In this document: positions 1 to 5,298 of the stretch, piece by piece
Position numbering within the stretch: position 1 is the stretch's first letter
Layout of the letters: each line of letters opens with the position of its first letter
Assembly (NCBI GenBank): GCA_041621405.1
Contig: JBFKAV010000180.1
Coordinates: forward strand, 1-6,360
DNA length: 6,360 nt
From: JBFKAV01 sp041621405
GTDB lineage: Bacteria > Pseudomonadota > Alphaproteobacteria > Rhodobacterales > Rhodobacteraceae
Direction of reading: 5' to 3'
Notes under the pieces: generated by a model
Seen by the model: only the letters and a program-made list of their open reading frames with translations
What the model was told of the DNA's origin: nothing
The model's database searches: none
Made by a program: the position numbers and the translations under genes

Positions 1-255
1 AGACGGCGGGATGATCGCCGGCACACCCTCGACACCGGCGCCGGTAAGCCGGCCGAGGCGGGCGTCGATCTCGGCGATCTGCGGCACGGCGCGGTCGCTG
101 AGGCCCAGCGCCTTCACGCCGTCGAAGTATTCCGGCGCGACCCGGCCGGGGAGAAAATCCATCTGCCGCCGGAGGAGCTCGCCCCAGACGGCGTTCTCCT
201 CGGCGGTGTAGTGGTAGCGGCCGCTTTTGTCGGGAAATTTCGAGGCATAGGCCAT
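1..255 (-). CDS. phhA: Phenylalanine 4-monooxygenase (phenylalanine hydroxylase), N-terminal part, cut by window edge
   Basis: Converts L-phenylalanine to L-tyrosine in the cytoplasm using O2, tetrahydropterin and a non-haem iron. The 85 visible residues begin MAYASKFPDK and continue with family hallmarks: a HYTAEENAVW stretch (residues 15-24), LLRRQ (27-31), EYFDGVKALGL (42-52) and RLTGAGVEGVPAIIP (69-83). These align by eye with bacterial PhhA, whose segments read like 'VWNTLITRQ', 'YLDGIEQLGL' and 'TTGWRVARVPALIP'. The iron ligands (His, His, Glu) lie further downstream, outside the window, so catalytic integrity cannot be judged. The start at 255 is well supported by a near-perfect Shine-Dalgarno AAAGGAGGTG (270 down to 261) about six bases upstream. 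The gene is transcribed away from an Lrp/AsnC-type regulator, which suggests control by amino-acid availability (inference). About 85 of the roughly 260-290 residues usual for bacterial forms are visible. Confidence 0.88.
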   Translation of the reverse strand, partial: MAYASKFPDKSGRYHYTAEENAVWGELLRRQMDFLPGRVAPEYFDGVKALGLSDRAVPQIAEIDARLGRLTGAGVEGVPAIIPPS

Positions 256-296
256 GGCGGCACCTCCTTTGTCAGACAGGATATCCCGAGTCGAAC

Positions 297-309
297 GGCA
301 ATTCTTGCC
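297..309. promoter_or_regulatory. Candidate operator: palindrome GGCAA-TTC-TTGCC
   Basis: Perfect 5-bp inverted arms around a 3-bp centre, at position 303. The centre lies 48 bp from the phhA start (255) and 50 bp from the regulator start (353), and it overlaps -35-like hexamers on both strands. Lrp/AsnC proteins commonly bind short AT-centred dyads upstream of their own and a divergent target gene, so this is a plausible autoregulatory and phhA operator. A single 13-bp dyad could arise by chance; its position is the main argument. Confidence 0.4.
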
Positions 310-336
310 AGATGGCCCGCGAATCAGCTTCCATGC

Positions 337-343
337 GGAAGGA
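337..343 (+). promoter_or_regulatory. Ribosome binding site that fixes the regulator start at 353
   Basis: GGAAGGA ends nine bases before the ATG at 353. The in-frame ATGs at 356 and 365 are progressively less well spaced. The upstream in-frame ATG at 254 would overlap the phhA start codon and lacks a matching site, so 353 is preferred. Confidence 0.6.
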
Positions 344-352
344 TTTCTCACC

Positions 353-823
353 ATGATGAGAATCATGGAATTCACATATCAGGAACGCCTGCTCTTGCGG
401 GAGATCCAGGCCGACGCCTCGGCCTCGCTGGCCGAGCTCGGCGAGCGGGCCGGGATGGCGGCCTCGACGGTCTGGCGCAAGCTGCAGGAGTTCGAGGCGG
501 CGGGGCTGATCCGGGGGCGGGTGGCGCTCTTGGACCCGGCGAAGGCGGGGGCGAAGCTCTGCGTCTTCGCGCAGGTGTCGCTGGAAAACCATGCCGAGGC
601 GACGGTGAAGGGTTTCGTGCGCATGGTCGCGGGGCATCCGGAGATCCTGGAATGCCACGCGGTCTCGGGCACGGCCGACTACATATTGAAGATCAGGGTG
701 GCGGATGTGGAGGCCTACGAGGCATTCATGTCGGCCAACCTGCTCCGAAGCCAGCACGTGCGCACGGTGGTCTCGTCGTTCTCGCTGCGGGAGCTGAAGT
801 ACACGACCGCGCTGCCGCTCTGA
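353..823 (+). CDS. Lrp/AsnC-family transcriptional regulator
   Basis: A 156-residue protein, the normal size for a full-length Lrp/AsnC regulator. The N-terminal winged helix-turn-helix spans about residues 6-60: 'LLREIQADASASLAELGERA' is the usual one-domain opening, AASTVWRKLQEFEAAGLI (36-53) is the recognition helix and following turn, and the short linker 'GRVALLDPAKAG' (55-66) leads out of the domain. The C-terminal ligand-binding/oligomerisation (RAM) domain runs from about 69 to 150 and includes HPEILECHAVSGTADYILKI (95-114), matching the family pattern of a glycine followed by D-Y. Such proteins form dimers and higher oligomers and sense amino acids. Divergence from phhA makes phenylalanine or tyrosine the likely effector (inference from context). 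A longer reading from 254 would add 33 residues with no family support. It is 79 bp upstream of hisS on the same strand, so some read-through into the histidine genes is possible. The family call is secure; the specific target is not. Confidence 0.9.
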   Translation: MMRIMEFTYQERLLLREIQADASASLAELGERAGMAASTVWRKLQEFEAAGLIRGRVALLDPAKAGAKLCVFAQVSLENHAEATVKGFVRMVAGHPEILECHAVSGTADYILKIRVADVEAYEAFMSANLLRSQHVRTVVSSFSLRELKYTTALPL

Positions 824-844
824 CGGCGGAGCCGCCTGCCCCGC

Positions 845-873
845 TTGCCCCCCGGGAGCCCTTCGGCTATGCC
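845..873 (+). promoter_or_regulatory. Weak candidate sigma70 promoter for hisS
   Basis: TTGCCC (845-850), a 17-bp spacer, then TATGCC (868-873), roughly 30 bp upstream of the hisS start. The -35 matches the consensus at 4 of 6 positions and the -10 at 3 of 6. It is the best candidate seen in the 79-bp gap after the regulator, but weak enough to be chance in GC-rich DNA. No leader peptide, histidine-codon run or clear attenuator is visible here. Confidence 0.25.
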
Positions 874-902
874 CGCCCGCGACGAGGCGAAAGGCCGATC
901 CC

Positions 903-2465
903 ATGGCGAAGGACCAGAAGACACGCCGGCCGAAGGCGGAGGCCCCGAAGGGGTTCCGCGACTATTTCGGCGCCGAGGTGGCCGAGCGGAACGCGATGCT
1001 CGCCCGCATCGCCGAGGTCTATGAGCTGCACGGGTTCGAGCCCCTGGAGACCTCGGCGGTGGAGACGCTGGAGGCGCTGGGCAAATACCTGCCCGACGTC
1101 GACCGCCCCCATGCCGGCGTCTTCGCCTGGGCCGAGGAGGAAGGCGACTGGCTCGCGCTCCGCTACGACCTGACCGCGCCGCTCGCGCGGGTGGCGGCGC
1201 AATACCGCAACGAGCTTCCCTTCCCCTACCGGCGCTACGCGATGGGCCCGGTCTGGCGCAACGAGAAGCCGGGGCCGGGGCGGTTCCGGCAGTTCTACCA
1301 GTGCGACGCTGACACGGTGGGCGCGGCGAGCGTGGCCGCCGATGCCGAGATCTGCGCGATGCTGGCCGAGGCGCTGGAGGCCGTGGGGATCCCGCGCGGG
1401 GATTACGTGGTGCGGGTCAACAACCGGAAAGTGCTTGAAGGCGTTCTAGATTTTGCTGGCATCAAGGACGAAAGTGGTGAACGCCAACAAGTAATGCGCA
1501 CCATCGACAAATTCGACAAGGTCGGTGAGGCAGGAGTCCTTGAGCTCCTCACGACCGGTCGCCGGGACGCTTCCGGAGCCTTCATCGACGGCGTCGGCCT
1601 GCACGTACAAATTGCCCAACAGATCGTCCAATACCTCTCACAAAAATCTGTGGTGCATAAAGCGCAGATCAACGAACGCCGTCTTGATTCAATGCGTCAA
1701 TCAGTGGGAAACTCCAAAATCGGCTTGGAAGGGGTCCAAGAACTTCAGCAAATCGCGGACATGCTGCGAGGTCAGGGCTACGGCCCGGACCGGATCGTCA
1801 TAGACTCTTCGGTCGTCCGCGGCCTCGGCTACTATACCGGGCCGGTCTACGAGGCGGAGCTCACCTTTGAGATCCTCGACGAAGAGGGCCGGCCGCGGCA
1901 GTTCGGCTCGGTCGCGGGTGGCGGGCGCTACGACGATCTCGTCAAGCGCTTCACCGGGCAGGAGGTGCCGGCGACGGGCATCTCGATCGGCGTTGACCGG
2001 CTGCTGGCGGCGCTCAGGGCCAAGGGGCGGACCCACGCCGAGGCGCACGGGCCGGTGGTGGTGACGGTGATGGACCGCGAGCGGATGGCCGATTACCAGG
2101 CGATGGCGGCCGAGCTCAGGCGGGCCGGGATCCGCGCCGAGGTCTATCTCGGCAACCCGAAGAACTTCGGCAACCAGCTCAAGTACGCCGACCGGCGGGC
2201 GGCGCCGGTGGCGGTGATCCAGGGCAGCGACGAAGCCGGCCGCGGCGTTGTGCAGGTAAAGGACCTGATCCTCGGCGCGCGGCTCGCGGAGACTGCGACC
2301 CACGAGGAGTGGAAGGACCAGCCGGCCCAGGCCGAGGTGCCGCGGGGCGACCTGGTGGCGGCGGTCAAGGCGGTGCTGGCGCGGCACGGGCGCACTGGCG
2401 CGGGCGCTCCCGAGGCGCTGGCCGGGGCCGAGGGCCGGGTGGCGCCGCCGAAGGAAACGCTCTGA
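903..2465 (+). CDS. hisS: Histidine--tRNA ligase (HisRS), alphaproteobacterial type, mosaic gene
   Basis: Charges tRNA-His with histidine using ATP; cytoplasmic class II synthetase of 520 residues. The class II core includes KGFRDYFG (16-23), the histidine-site stretch LRYDLTAPLAR (86-96), motif 2 as RYAMGPVWRNEKPGPGRFRQ (111-130) followed by FYQCDAD, the HisA motif with VVRGLGYYTGP (304-314), and motif 3 as SVAGGGRYDDL (336-346). The anticodon-binding domain follows (about 380-470), then an Ala/Pro-rich tail. The usual bacterial G-L-D-Y-Y is G-L-G-Y-Y here, which I regard as normal for the alphaproteobacterial clade. The start ATG follows GAAAGG (889-894) at a spacing of eight. The stop is two bases before hisZ. 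The oddity is the segment coding for residues about 176-290: its third codon positions are about 56% G/C against about 94% in the preceding 175 codons, yet the frame is intact and all catalytic motifs lie outside it. Confidence 0.95.
   Translation: MAKDQKTRRPKAEAPKGFRDYFGAEVAERNAMLARIAEVYELHGFEPLETSAVETLEALGKYLPDVDRPHAGVFAWAEEEGDWLALRYDLTAPLARVAAQYRNELPFPYRRYAMGPVWRNEKPGPGRFRQFYQCDADTVGAASVAADAEICAMLAEALEAVGIPRGDYVVRVNNRKVLEGVLDFAGIKDESGERQQVMRTIDKFDKVGEAGVLELLTTGRRDASGAFIDGVGLHVQIAQQIVQYLSQKSVVHKAQINERRLDSMRQSVGNSKIGLEGVQELQQIADMLRGQGYGPDRIVIDSSVVRGLGYYTGPVYEAELTFEILDEEGRPRQFGSVAGGGRYDDLVKRFTGQEVPATGISIGVDRLLAALRAKGRTHAEAHGPVVVTVMDRERMADYQAMAAELRRAGIRAEVYLGNPKNFGNQLKYADRRAAPVAVIQGSDEAGRGVVQVKDLILGARLAETATHEEWKDQPAQAEVPRGDLVAAVKAVLARHGRTGAGAPEALAGAEGRVAPPKETL
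1428..1772. other. Low-GC compositional island inside hisS (putative recombination tract)
   Basis: By hand count, 51 of the 115 codons here end in A or T, against 11 of the 175 codons before it. Overall GC is about 53% over 1441-1740, against roughly 67-77% in 60-base blocks over 1201-1380 and 1861-1980. Codons rare elsewhere in the window (caa, aaa, gaa, tca, cgt, ctt, gta) cluster here. The left edge is sharp, around 1425-1428. The right edge is less sharp, since scattered ata and tct codons continue to about 1808. No stop or frameshift is introduced. The block encodes most of the insertion domain that lies between motif 2 and the HisA motif. Homologous replacement from a lower-GC relative is the simplest biological reading; a chimeric assembly is the main alternative. 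Confidence 0.75.
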
Positions 2466-2467
2466 GC

Positions 2468-3586
2468 ATGGGCGCCAAGGCCCGCGCCCGCGCCGAGGCC
2501 GAGCGGCTTCTGGCCCGCTTCCGGGAGGCTGGCGCGGTGCCGGTCGAGGCCGAGATCTTGCAGCCCGCGGAGACGCTGCTCGACCTCTACGGCGAGGACA
2601 TCCGCGCCCGCGCCTACGTGACTCGCGACCCCTTGCGCGGCGAGATGATGCTGCGCCCCGACTTCACCGTGCCGGTGGTCGAGATGCACATGGGAGGCGG
2701 CGATGCCAACGCCTCGGGTCCGGCGCGCTACACCTATCTGGGCGAGGTGTTCCGCAAGCAGGAGCACGCGAGCGAGCGGCCCGCGGAGTTCCTGCAGGTC
2801 GGCTACGAGGTCTTCGACCGCGCCGACCCTGCGGCGGCCGATGCCGAGGTCTTCGCTCTGTTGGCCGAGCTCCTGGCGCCCTTGGGCCTGCGCGCCGCGA
2901 CCGGCGATCTGGGGATCCTGCTTGCTGCCGTTCGCGGGCTTGCGACGACCGAGCGGCGCAAGGCGGCGCTTCTCAGGCACATCTGGCGGCCGCGCCGGTT
3001 CCGGGCGATGCTTGACCGCTACGGCGGCCGCGCGCCAGTGCCGGAGACCCGGGCCTTGCTGCTCGCGGCGCTGGAACGCGACGGCGCCGAGGCGGTGATG
3101 GCGGCGGCGGGGCCGGAGATCGGGCTACGCACGCGCGAGGAGATCGTGGCGCGGCTCGCGGCGCTCATCGAGGATGCCGCCGCGCCGCCGATCGCCGGGG
3201 GCGAAGTTGCGCTGATCGAGGACATCCTGGCCTTGCGCGAGGTCGCGCCCGCCGCGCTCAGCCGGCTCCGCGACGTCGCGGTGGACCTGCCGGCGATCGC
3301 CCCGGCGGTCGACCGCTTCGAGGCCCGGCTCGCGGCGCTCGAGGTGCGTGGCATCGACGTGGCCGGGCTCGATTTCGAGGCGAGCTACGGCCGCACGACG
3401 CTGGAATATTACGACGGCTTCGTCTTCGGCTTCTACGCGGAGGCGCGGCCCGACCTGCCGCCGGTGGCCTCGGGCGGGCGCTACGACGCGCTGACCGCGG
3501 TCTTGGGTCAGGGGCGAGGGGTCCCGGCGGTGGGCGGCGTGATCCGGCCGGCGCTGGTGGCCGAGCTCAGGGAGGGCGCGCCATGA
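2468..3586 (+). CDS. hisZ: ATP phosphoribosyltransferase regulatory subunit HisZ
   Basis: A 372-residue paralogue of the HisRS catalytic domain that has no aminoacylation role. It joins short-form HisG in a hetero-octamer and is needed for its activity and for histidine feedback inhibition. The HisRS-like core is visible as LRPDFTVPVVEMH (62-74), YTYLGEVFRKQE (88-99) with RPAEFLQVGYEVFD (104-117) as the motif 2 region, SYGRTTLEYYDGFVFGFY near the C-terminal third as the HisA-like region, and SGGRYDALTAVLG (335-347). The protein stops soon after this, lacking the HisRS anticodon-binding domain, and is about 150 residues shorter than the adjacent HisS. The chosen ATG is two bases after the hisS stop, with AAGGA at 2451-2455. 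The frame is open upstream to 2309, but that extension lies inside hisS and is not family-like. The stop overlaps the hisG start (ATGA), indicating translational coupling and the matched expression expected of complex partners. Confidence 0.93.
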   Translation: MGAKARARAEAERLLARFREAGAVPVEAEILQPAETLLDLYGEDIRARAYVTRDPLRGEMMLRPDFTVPVVEMHMGGGDANASGPARYTYLGEVFRKQEHASERPAEFLQVGYEVFDRADPAAADAEVFALLAELLAPLGLRAATGDLGILLAAVRGLATTERRKAALLRHIWRPRRFRAMLDRYGGRAPVPETRALLLAALERDGAEAVMAAAGPEIGLRTREEIVARLAALIEDAAAPPIAGGEVALIEDILALREVAPAALSRLRDVAVDLPAIAPAVDRFEARLAALEVRGIDVAGLDFEASYGRTTLEYYDGFVFGFYAEARPDLPPVASGGRYDALTAVLGQGRGVPAVGGVIRPALVAELREGAP

Positions 3587-4290
3587 CGCTGCGCCTCGGC
3601 CTGCCGTCCAAGGGCCGGCTCATGGAGAAGAGCTTCGACTGGTTCGGCGAGCGCGGGCTTTCGCTGGCCCGGACCGGCGCGAGACGGGAATACGCCGCCG
3701 CCGCCGATGCCGACGGGGTGGAGATCGTGCTTCTGTCGGCCGCTGAGGTGCCGCGCGAGCTGGCGGCGGGGCGGATCCACTTGGGTGTGACCGGGTCCGA
3801 CCTGGTGCGCGAGGGGCTGGCCGACTGGGAAACCGAGGCCGAGGAGCTGGCGGCGATGGGCTTCGGCTTCGCCGACCTGGTGATCGCGGTGCCGAGGGCC
3901 TGGGTCGACGTCGACACGCTCGACGACCTCGACGCCGCCGCCGCCGCGTTCCGCGCGGCGCACGGGTTCCGGCTGAGGATCGCCACGAAGTACCATCGCC
4001 TCGCGCGCGAGTTCCTGCGCGGGGCCGGCGTGGCCGACTACCAGCTCGTCGACAGCCAGGGCGCGACCGAGGGCACGGTGAAGAACCTCACCGCCGAGGC
4101 GGTGGCCGACATCTCCTCGACCGGCGAGACGCTTCGCGCCAATCACCTGAAGATCCTCGCCGACGGGCTCGTTCACCGCAGCCAGGCGACGCTCTACCGA
4201 GCCCGGGGTGCGAATTGGGGAGAGGCGGAGCGGGCGGAGCTTGCGGCGCTGGTCGAGCGGCTGGGGATCGCGGCGCCGGACTATCCCTGA
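3583..4290 (+). CDS. hisG: ATP phosphoribosyltransferase catalytic subunit HisG, short form
   Basis: Catalyses the first and committed step of histidine synthesis, joining ATP and PRPP to give phosphoribosyl-ATP. At 235 residues it is the short form, lacking the C-terminal regulatory domain of the roughly 300-residue long form, which fits the HisZ gene immediately upstream. Visible motifs are LGLPSKGRLMEKS (5-17) at the N-terminus, HLGVTGSDLVREG (66-78), IATKYHRLAREFL (133-145), and the phosphate-binding region DSQGATEGTVKN (157-168) leading to ADISSTGETLRANHLKIL (175-192). The Shine-Dalgarno GGAGG (3571-3575) is seven bases upstream, and the ATG overlaps the hisZ stop by four bases. It is the last gene of the hisS-hisZ-hisG cluster; the remaining his genes are not in this window. 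Composition matches its neighbours. Confidence 0.95.
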   Translation: MTLRLGLPSKGRLMEKSFDWFGERGLSLARTGARREYAAAADADGVEIVLLSAAEVPRELAAGRIHLGVTGSDLVREGLADWETEAEELAAMGFGFADLVIAVPRAWVDVDTLDDLDAAAAAFRAAHGFRLRIATKYHRLAREFLRGAGVADYQLVDSQGATEGTVKNLTAEAVADISSTGETLRANHLKILADGLVHRSQATLYRARGANWGEAERAELAALVERLGIAAPDYP

Positions 4291-4299
4291 GGCACCCGG

Positions 4300-4330
4300 C
4301 CCCGGGCCGAAGCCGGGGGTTTCGGACCCC
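4300..4330 (+). terminator. GC hairpin(s) just after hisG, possible terminator
   Basis: CCCCGG (4300-4305) pairs with CCGGGG (4313-4318) across a 7-base loop, starting ten bases after the hisG stop and followed by only GTTT. A second, overlapping stem, GGGGT (4316-4320) with ACCCC (4326-4330) around a TTCGG loop, excludes the first. There is no proper U-tract, so intrinsic termination is doubtful, and such stems are common by chance at this GC content. Confidence 0.3.
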
Positions 4331-4701
4331 GTGCTCCCAGGTGGATCCTTGCGAGAGCAACATGCCAGACCTGTGCTCGTGTGCTCTGCTGGACCGAGCG
4401 GCCATCTGAATCTCATGGCATGGCCGTCCTCTCCAAGCCGCCGCCGGGCCATCGCCGGGCGGCCAGCGCAATGGATCACGCCCGGTGGGGCCCGGCGGCC
4501 CCCAAGGCCGTCGGGCAGCGTCGTCCGCCGCCCGGGCGGCCGTCGCAGCCCTCCGTCTCGCGATGCGGTGACGGTGAGATCGGCTGCGGCTTGCGCCATC
4601 GCCGATGCGACGCGCGCGACCTGCCACTGGTAGGTCGCTTTCGCGCGCCGCGGGCGCCGACTGAAGCGTGCCGCGAAAATCCAATTCGGGCTCGGAGCGG
4701 G

Positions 4702-4730
4702 CCAAGAAGGCCTGGAGATCTGGCCTTTGG
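4702..4730. terminator. Hairpin downstream of the DUF1489 gene, possible terminator in the convergent gap
   Basis: AAGGCC (4707-4712) pairs with GGCCTT (4722-4727) around a 9-base loop, and outer CCAA/TTGG pairing extends the stem with a two-base bulge. It starts about 20 bases past the DUF1489 stop when read on the minus strand. Neither strand has a U-tract after it. It is the strongest non-trivial stem I noticed in this gap. Confidence 0.35.
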
Positions 4731-4750
4731 AAACGGGGCAGGGCGGGGGC

Positions 4751-5182
4751 TCAGCGCACGCCGATATCGGCCAGCGCGGCCATCAGCTTCGGCGGCAGTC
4801 CGGGCTCGCCGGCGCGGGCCTTCGGCAGGTCGCGCGGAGTCTCGGCGGGCTCGAGGTAGCGCCAGCCCTGGAACGGGCGGCGGGGGACCGGCTCGGTGCG
4901 GCGGAGGTCGGGGTCGAGCACCAGGGCGCAGCGCAGGATGCCGTCCTTGCCCCGGACCTCGTCGAGCCTCAGGATCCGCTGGCGGGCGAGGATCACGCCC
5001 TTGATCACCCAGTAGAGCGAGCCGCCGTTCAGCACCTCCCCGGCACGCTTGGGGAACATCCGGGTGACGTGGCGCGGCAGGCCGTCGGCGGTCTGCGCGC
5101 GGCGGCTTTGCTGCCAGTCGATCAGCTCCCGCACGTCATCGGTGCCGACGCAGAGTTTCACAATATTTACGCAGTCACCCAT
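4751..5182 (-). CDS. DUF1489 family protein, function unknown
   Basis: A 143-residue protein beginning MGDCVNIVKLCVGTDDV. It carries the pattern I associate with DUF1489, a family of about 140 residues found mainly in Alphaproteobacteria: IVKLCVG (6-12), a Trp-Gln near residue 23, PRHVTRMFPKRA (36-47), GGSLYWVIKGVILARQRIL (52-70), a 'GKDGILRCALVLDP' segment, and RRPFQGWRYLEP. No signal peptide or membrane segment is apparent, so it is probably cytoplasmic. The start at 5182 is preferred because the conserved block begins immediately after it and GGGGGAG lies just upstream. The frame is open to 5416, but that extension is Pro/Arg-rich antisense of nrdJ. It is divergent from nrdJ with a 116-bp shared control region and convergent with hisG. 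No biochemical role is known to me; a link to ribonucleotide reduction would be speculation from position only. Confidence 0.85.
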   Translation of the reverse strand: MGDCVNIVKLCVGTDDVRELIDWQQSRRAQTADGLPRHVTRMFPKRAGEVLNGGSLYWVIKGVILARQRILRLDEVRGKDGILRCALVLDPDLRRTEPVPRRPFQGWRYLEPAETPRDLPKARAGEPGLPPKLMAALADIGVR

Positions 5183-5206
5183 GCGACTCCCCCAAGCCCT
5201 ATGGTA

Positions 5207-5234
5207 AGGATACCCCTCGGAGCGCCGAAGGCAA
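5207..5234 (-). promoter_or_regulatory. Candidate sigma70 promoter for the DUF1489 gene
   Basis: On the minus strand, TTGCCT (5234-5229), a 16-bp spacer and TATCCT (5212-5207), ending 24 bases upstream of the start codon. Each hexamer matches the consensus at 4 of 6 positions. A small inverted repeat GGTA-AGGA-TACC (5203-5214) overlaps the -10. The -35 lies one base from the -35 of the opposing nrdJ promoter. Confidence 0.4.
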
Positions 5235-5235
5235 G

Positions 5236-5264
5236 TTGACCGGGAAAGGGGTCGGGCGTATCCT
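5236..5264 (+). promoter_or_regulatory. nrdJ: Candidate sigma70 promoter for nrdJ
   Basis: TTGACC (5236-5241, 5 of 6 to consensus), an ideal 17-bp spacer, then TATCCT (5259-5264, 4 of 6), giving a predicted start near 5271 and a leader of about 28 bases. This is the best promoter match in the window. A 7-bp direct repeat brackets the -10. No NrdR-box-like sequence (AT-rich ACA...TGT dyad) is visible. Confidence 0.55.
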
Positions 5265-5271
5265 GTCGGGC
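5251..5271. repeat. 7-bp direct repeat GTCGGGC flanking the nrdJ -10 element
   Basis: GTCGGGC occurs at 5251-5257 and 5265-5271, separated by exactly seven bases (GTATCCT) that contain the TATCCT -10. The 14-bp period and the placement over the promoter suggest a possible regulator site. With such a GC-rich heptamer, chance is a serious alternative. Confidence 0.35.
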
Positions 5272-5298
5272 CCTCCCCGAGCCGTGGAAGTCGCGCCG

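Larger units (their letters stand above)
256..352. promoter_or_regulatory. Divergent phhA / Lrp-family regulator control region
   Basis: This 97-bp gap separates the two divergent start codons and must hold the control signals for both genes. It contains the phhA Shine-Dalgarno (261-270, minus), the regulator's Shine-Dalgarno (337-343, plus) and a central dyad at 297-309. The dyad carries a -35-like hexamer on each strand, TTGCCA at 305-310 (plus) and TTGCCG at 301-296 (minus). I could not find a convincing -10 element at the right distance from either, so no promoter is called precisely. Confidence 0.6.
4291..4750. other. 460-bp convergent intergenic gap with no recognisable gene
   Basis: This lies between the stops of hisG (plus) and the DUF1489 gene (minus). 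Open frames cross it on both strands, but they are Arg/Pro/Gly-rich, change character along their length, and run into the antisense of the neighbouring genes, so none is called. It holds GC-rich hairpins at 4300-4330 and 4702-4730, a 14-bp palindrome at 4527-4540 and a 15-codon mini-ORF at 4362-4409 preceded by GAGAG. A minus-strand stretch around 4520-4680 reads as an Ala-rich helix-like segment (near '...YQWQVARVASAMAQAAADL'), but I recognise no family. It may be a decayed gene or simply a spacer. Confidence 0.5.

Noticed and set aside
298..311. Possible sigma54 promoter (TGGCAAGAATTGC on the minus strand)
   Set aside because: The GG and GC pairs are separated by 8 bases, not the required 10, so the spacing rules it out. 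The match comes from the palindrome.
254..352. Upstream in-frame start that would lengthen the Lrp-family regulator by 33 residues
   Set aside because: It overlaps the phhA start codon and Shine-Dalgarno, the added residues are not family-like, and the ATG at 353 has its own GGAAGGA at good spacing.
1428..1772. Intein or inserted mobile element in hisS
   Set aside because: The segment has no splice-motif residues, inverted ends or target duplications, and it reads as normal HisRS insertion-domain sequence at about normal length.
1403..1803. Overlapping ORFs inside the hisS low-GC tract (minus 1403-1672, plus 1525-1803) as hidden genes explaining the composition
   Set aside because: Their translations show no domain or plausible start signals, and the hisS frame stays intact and protein-like throughout. 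They are shadows.
2309..2467. Longer hisZ starting inside hisS
   Set aside because: The extra 53 residues are Gly/Arg-rich out-of-frame translation of the hisS 3' end; HisZ similarity begins after the ATG at 2468.
4362..4409. 15-residue peptide MPDLCSCALLDRAAI as a leader peptide or small gene
   Set aside because: It is very short, has only a weak GAGAG lead and no following gene on that strand to regulate until nrdJ, 900 bp away. Kept only as a note in the gap.
4527..4540. 14-bp perfect palindrome GCCGCCCGGGCGGC as a protein-binding site
   Set aside because: At about 70% GC, roughly one such palindrome is expected by chance in a window of this size, and nothing in its position supports a role.
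3508..4705. Long minus-strand ORFs (3508-4599 and 4088-4705) antisense to hisG and the gap
   Set aside because: They are Arg/Pro/Gly-rich mirror translations of high-GC3 coding DNA, with no domain pattern or ribosome binding site.
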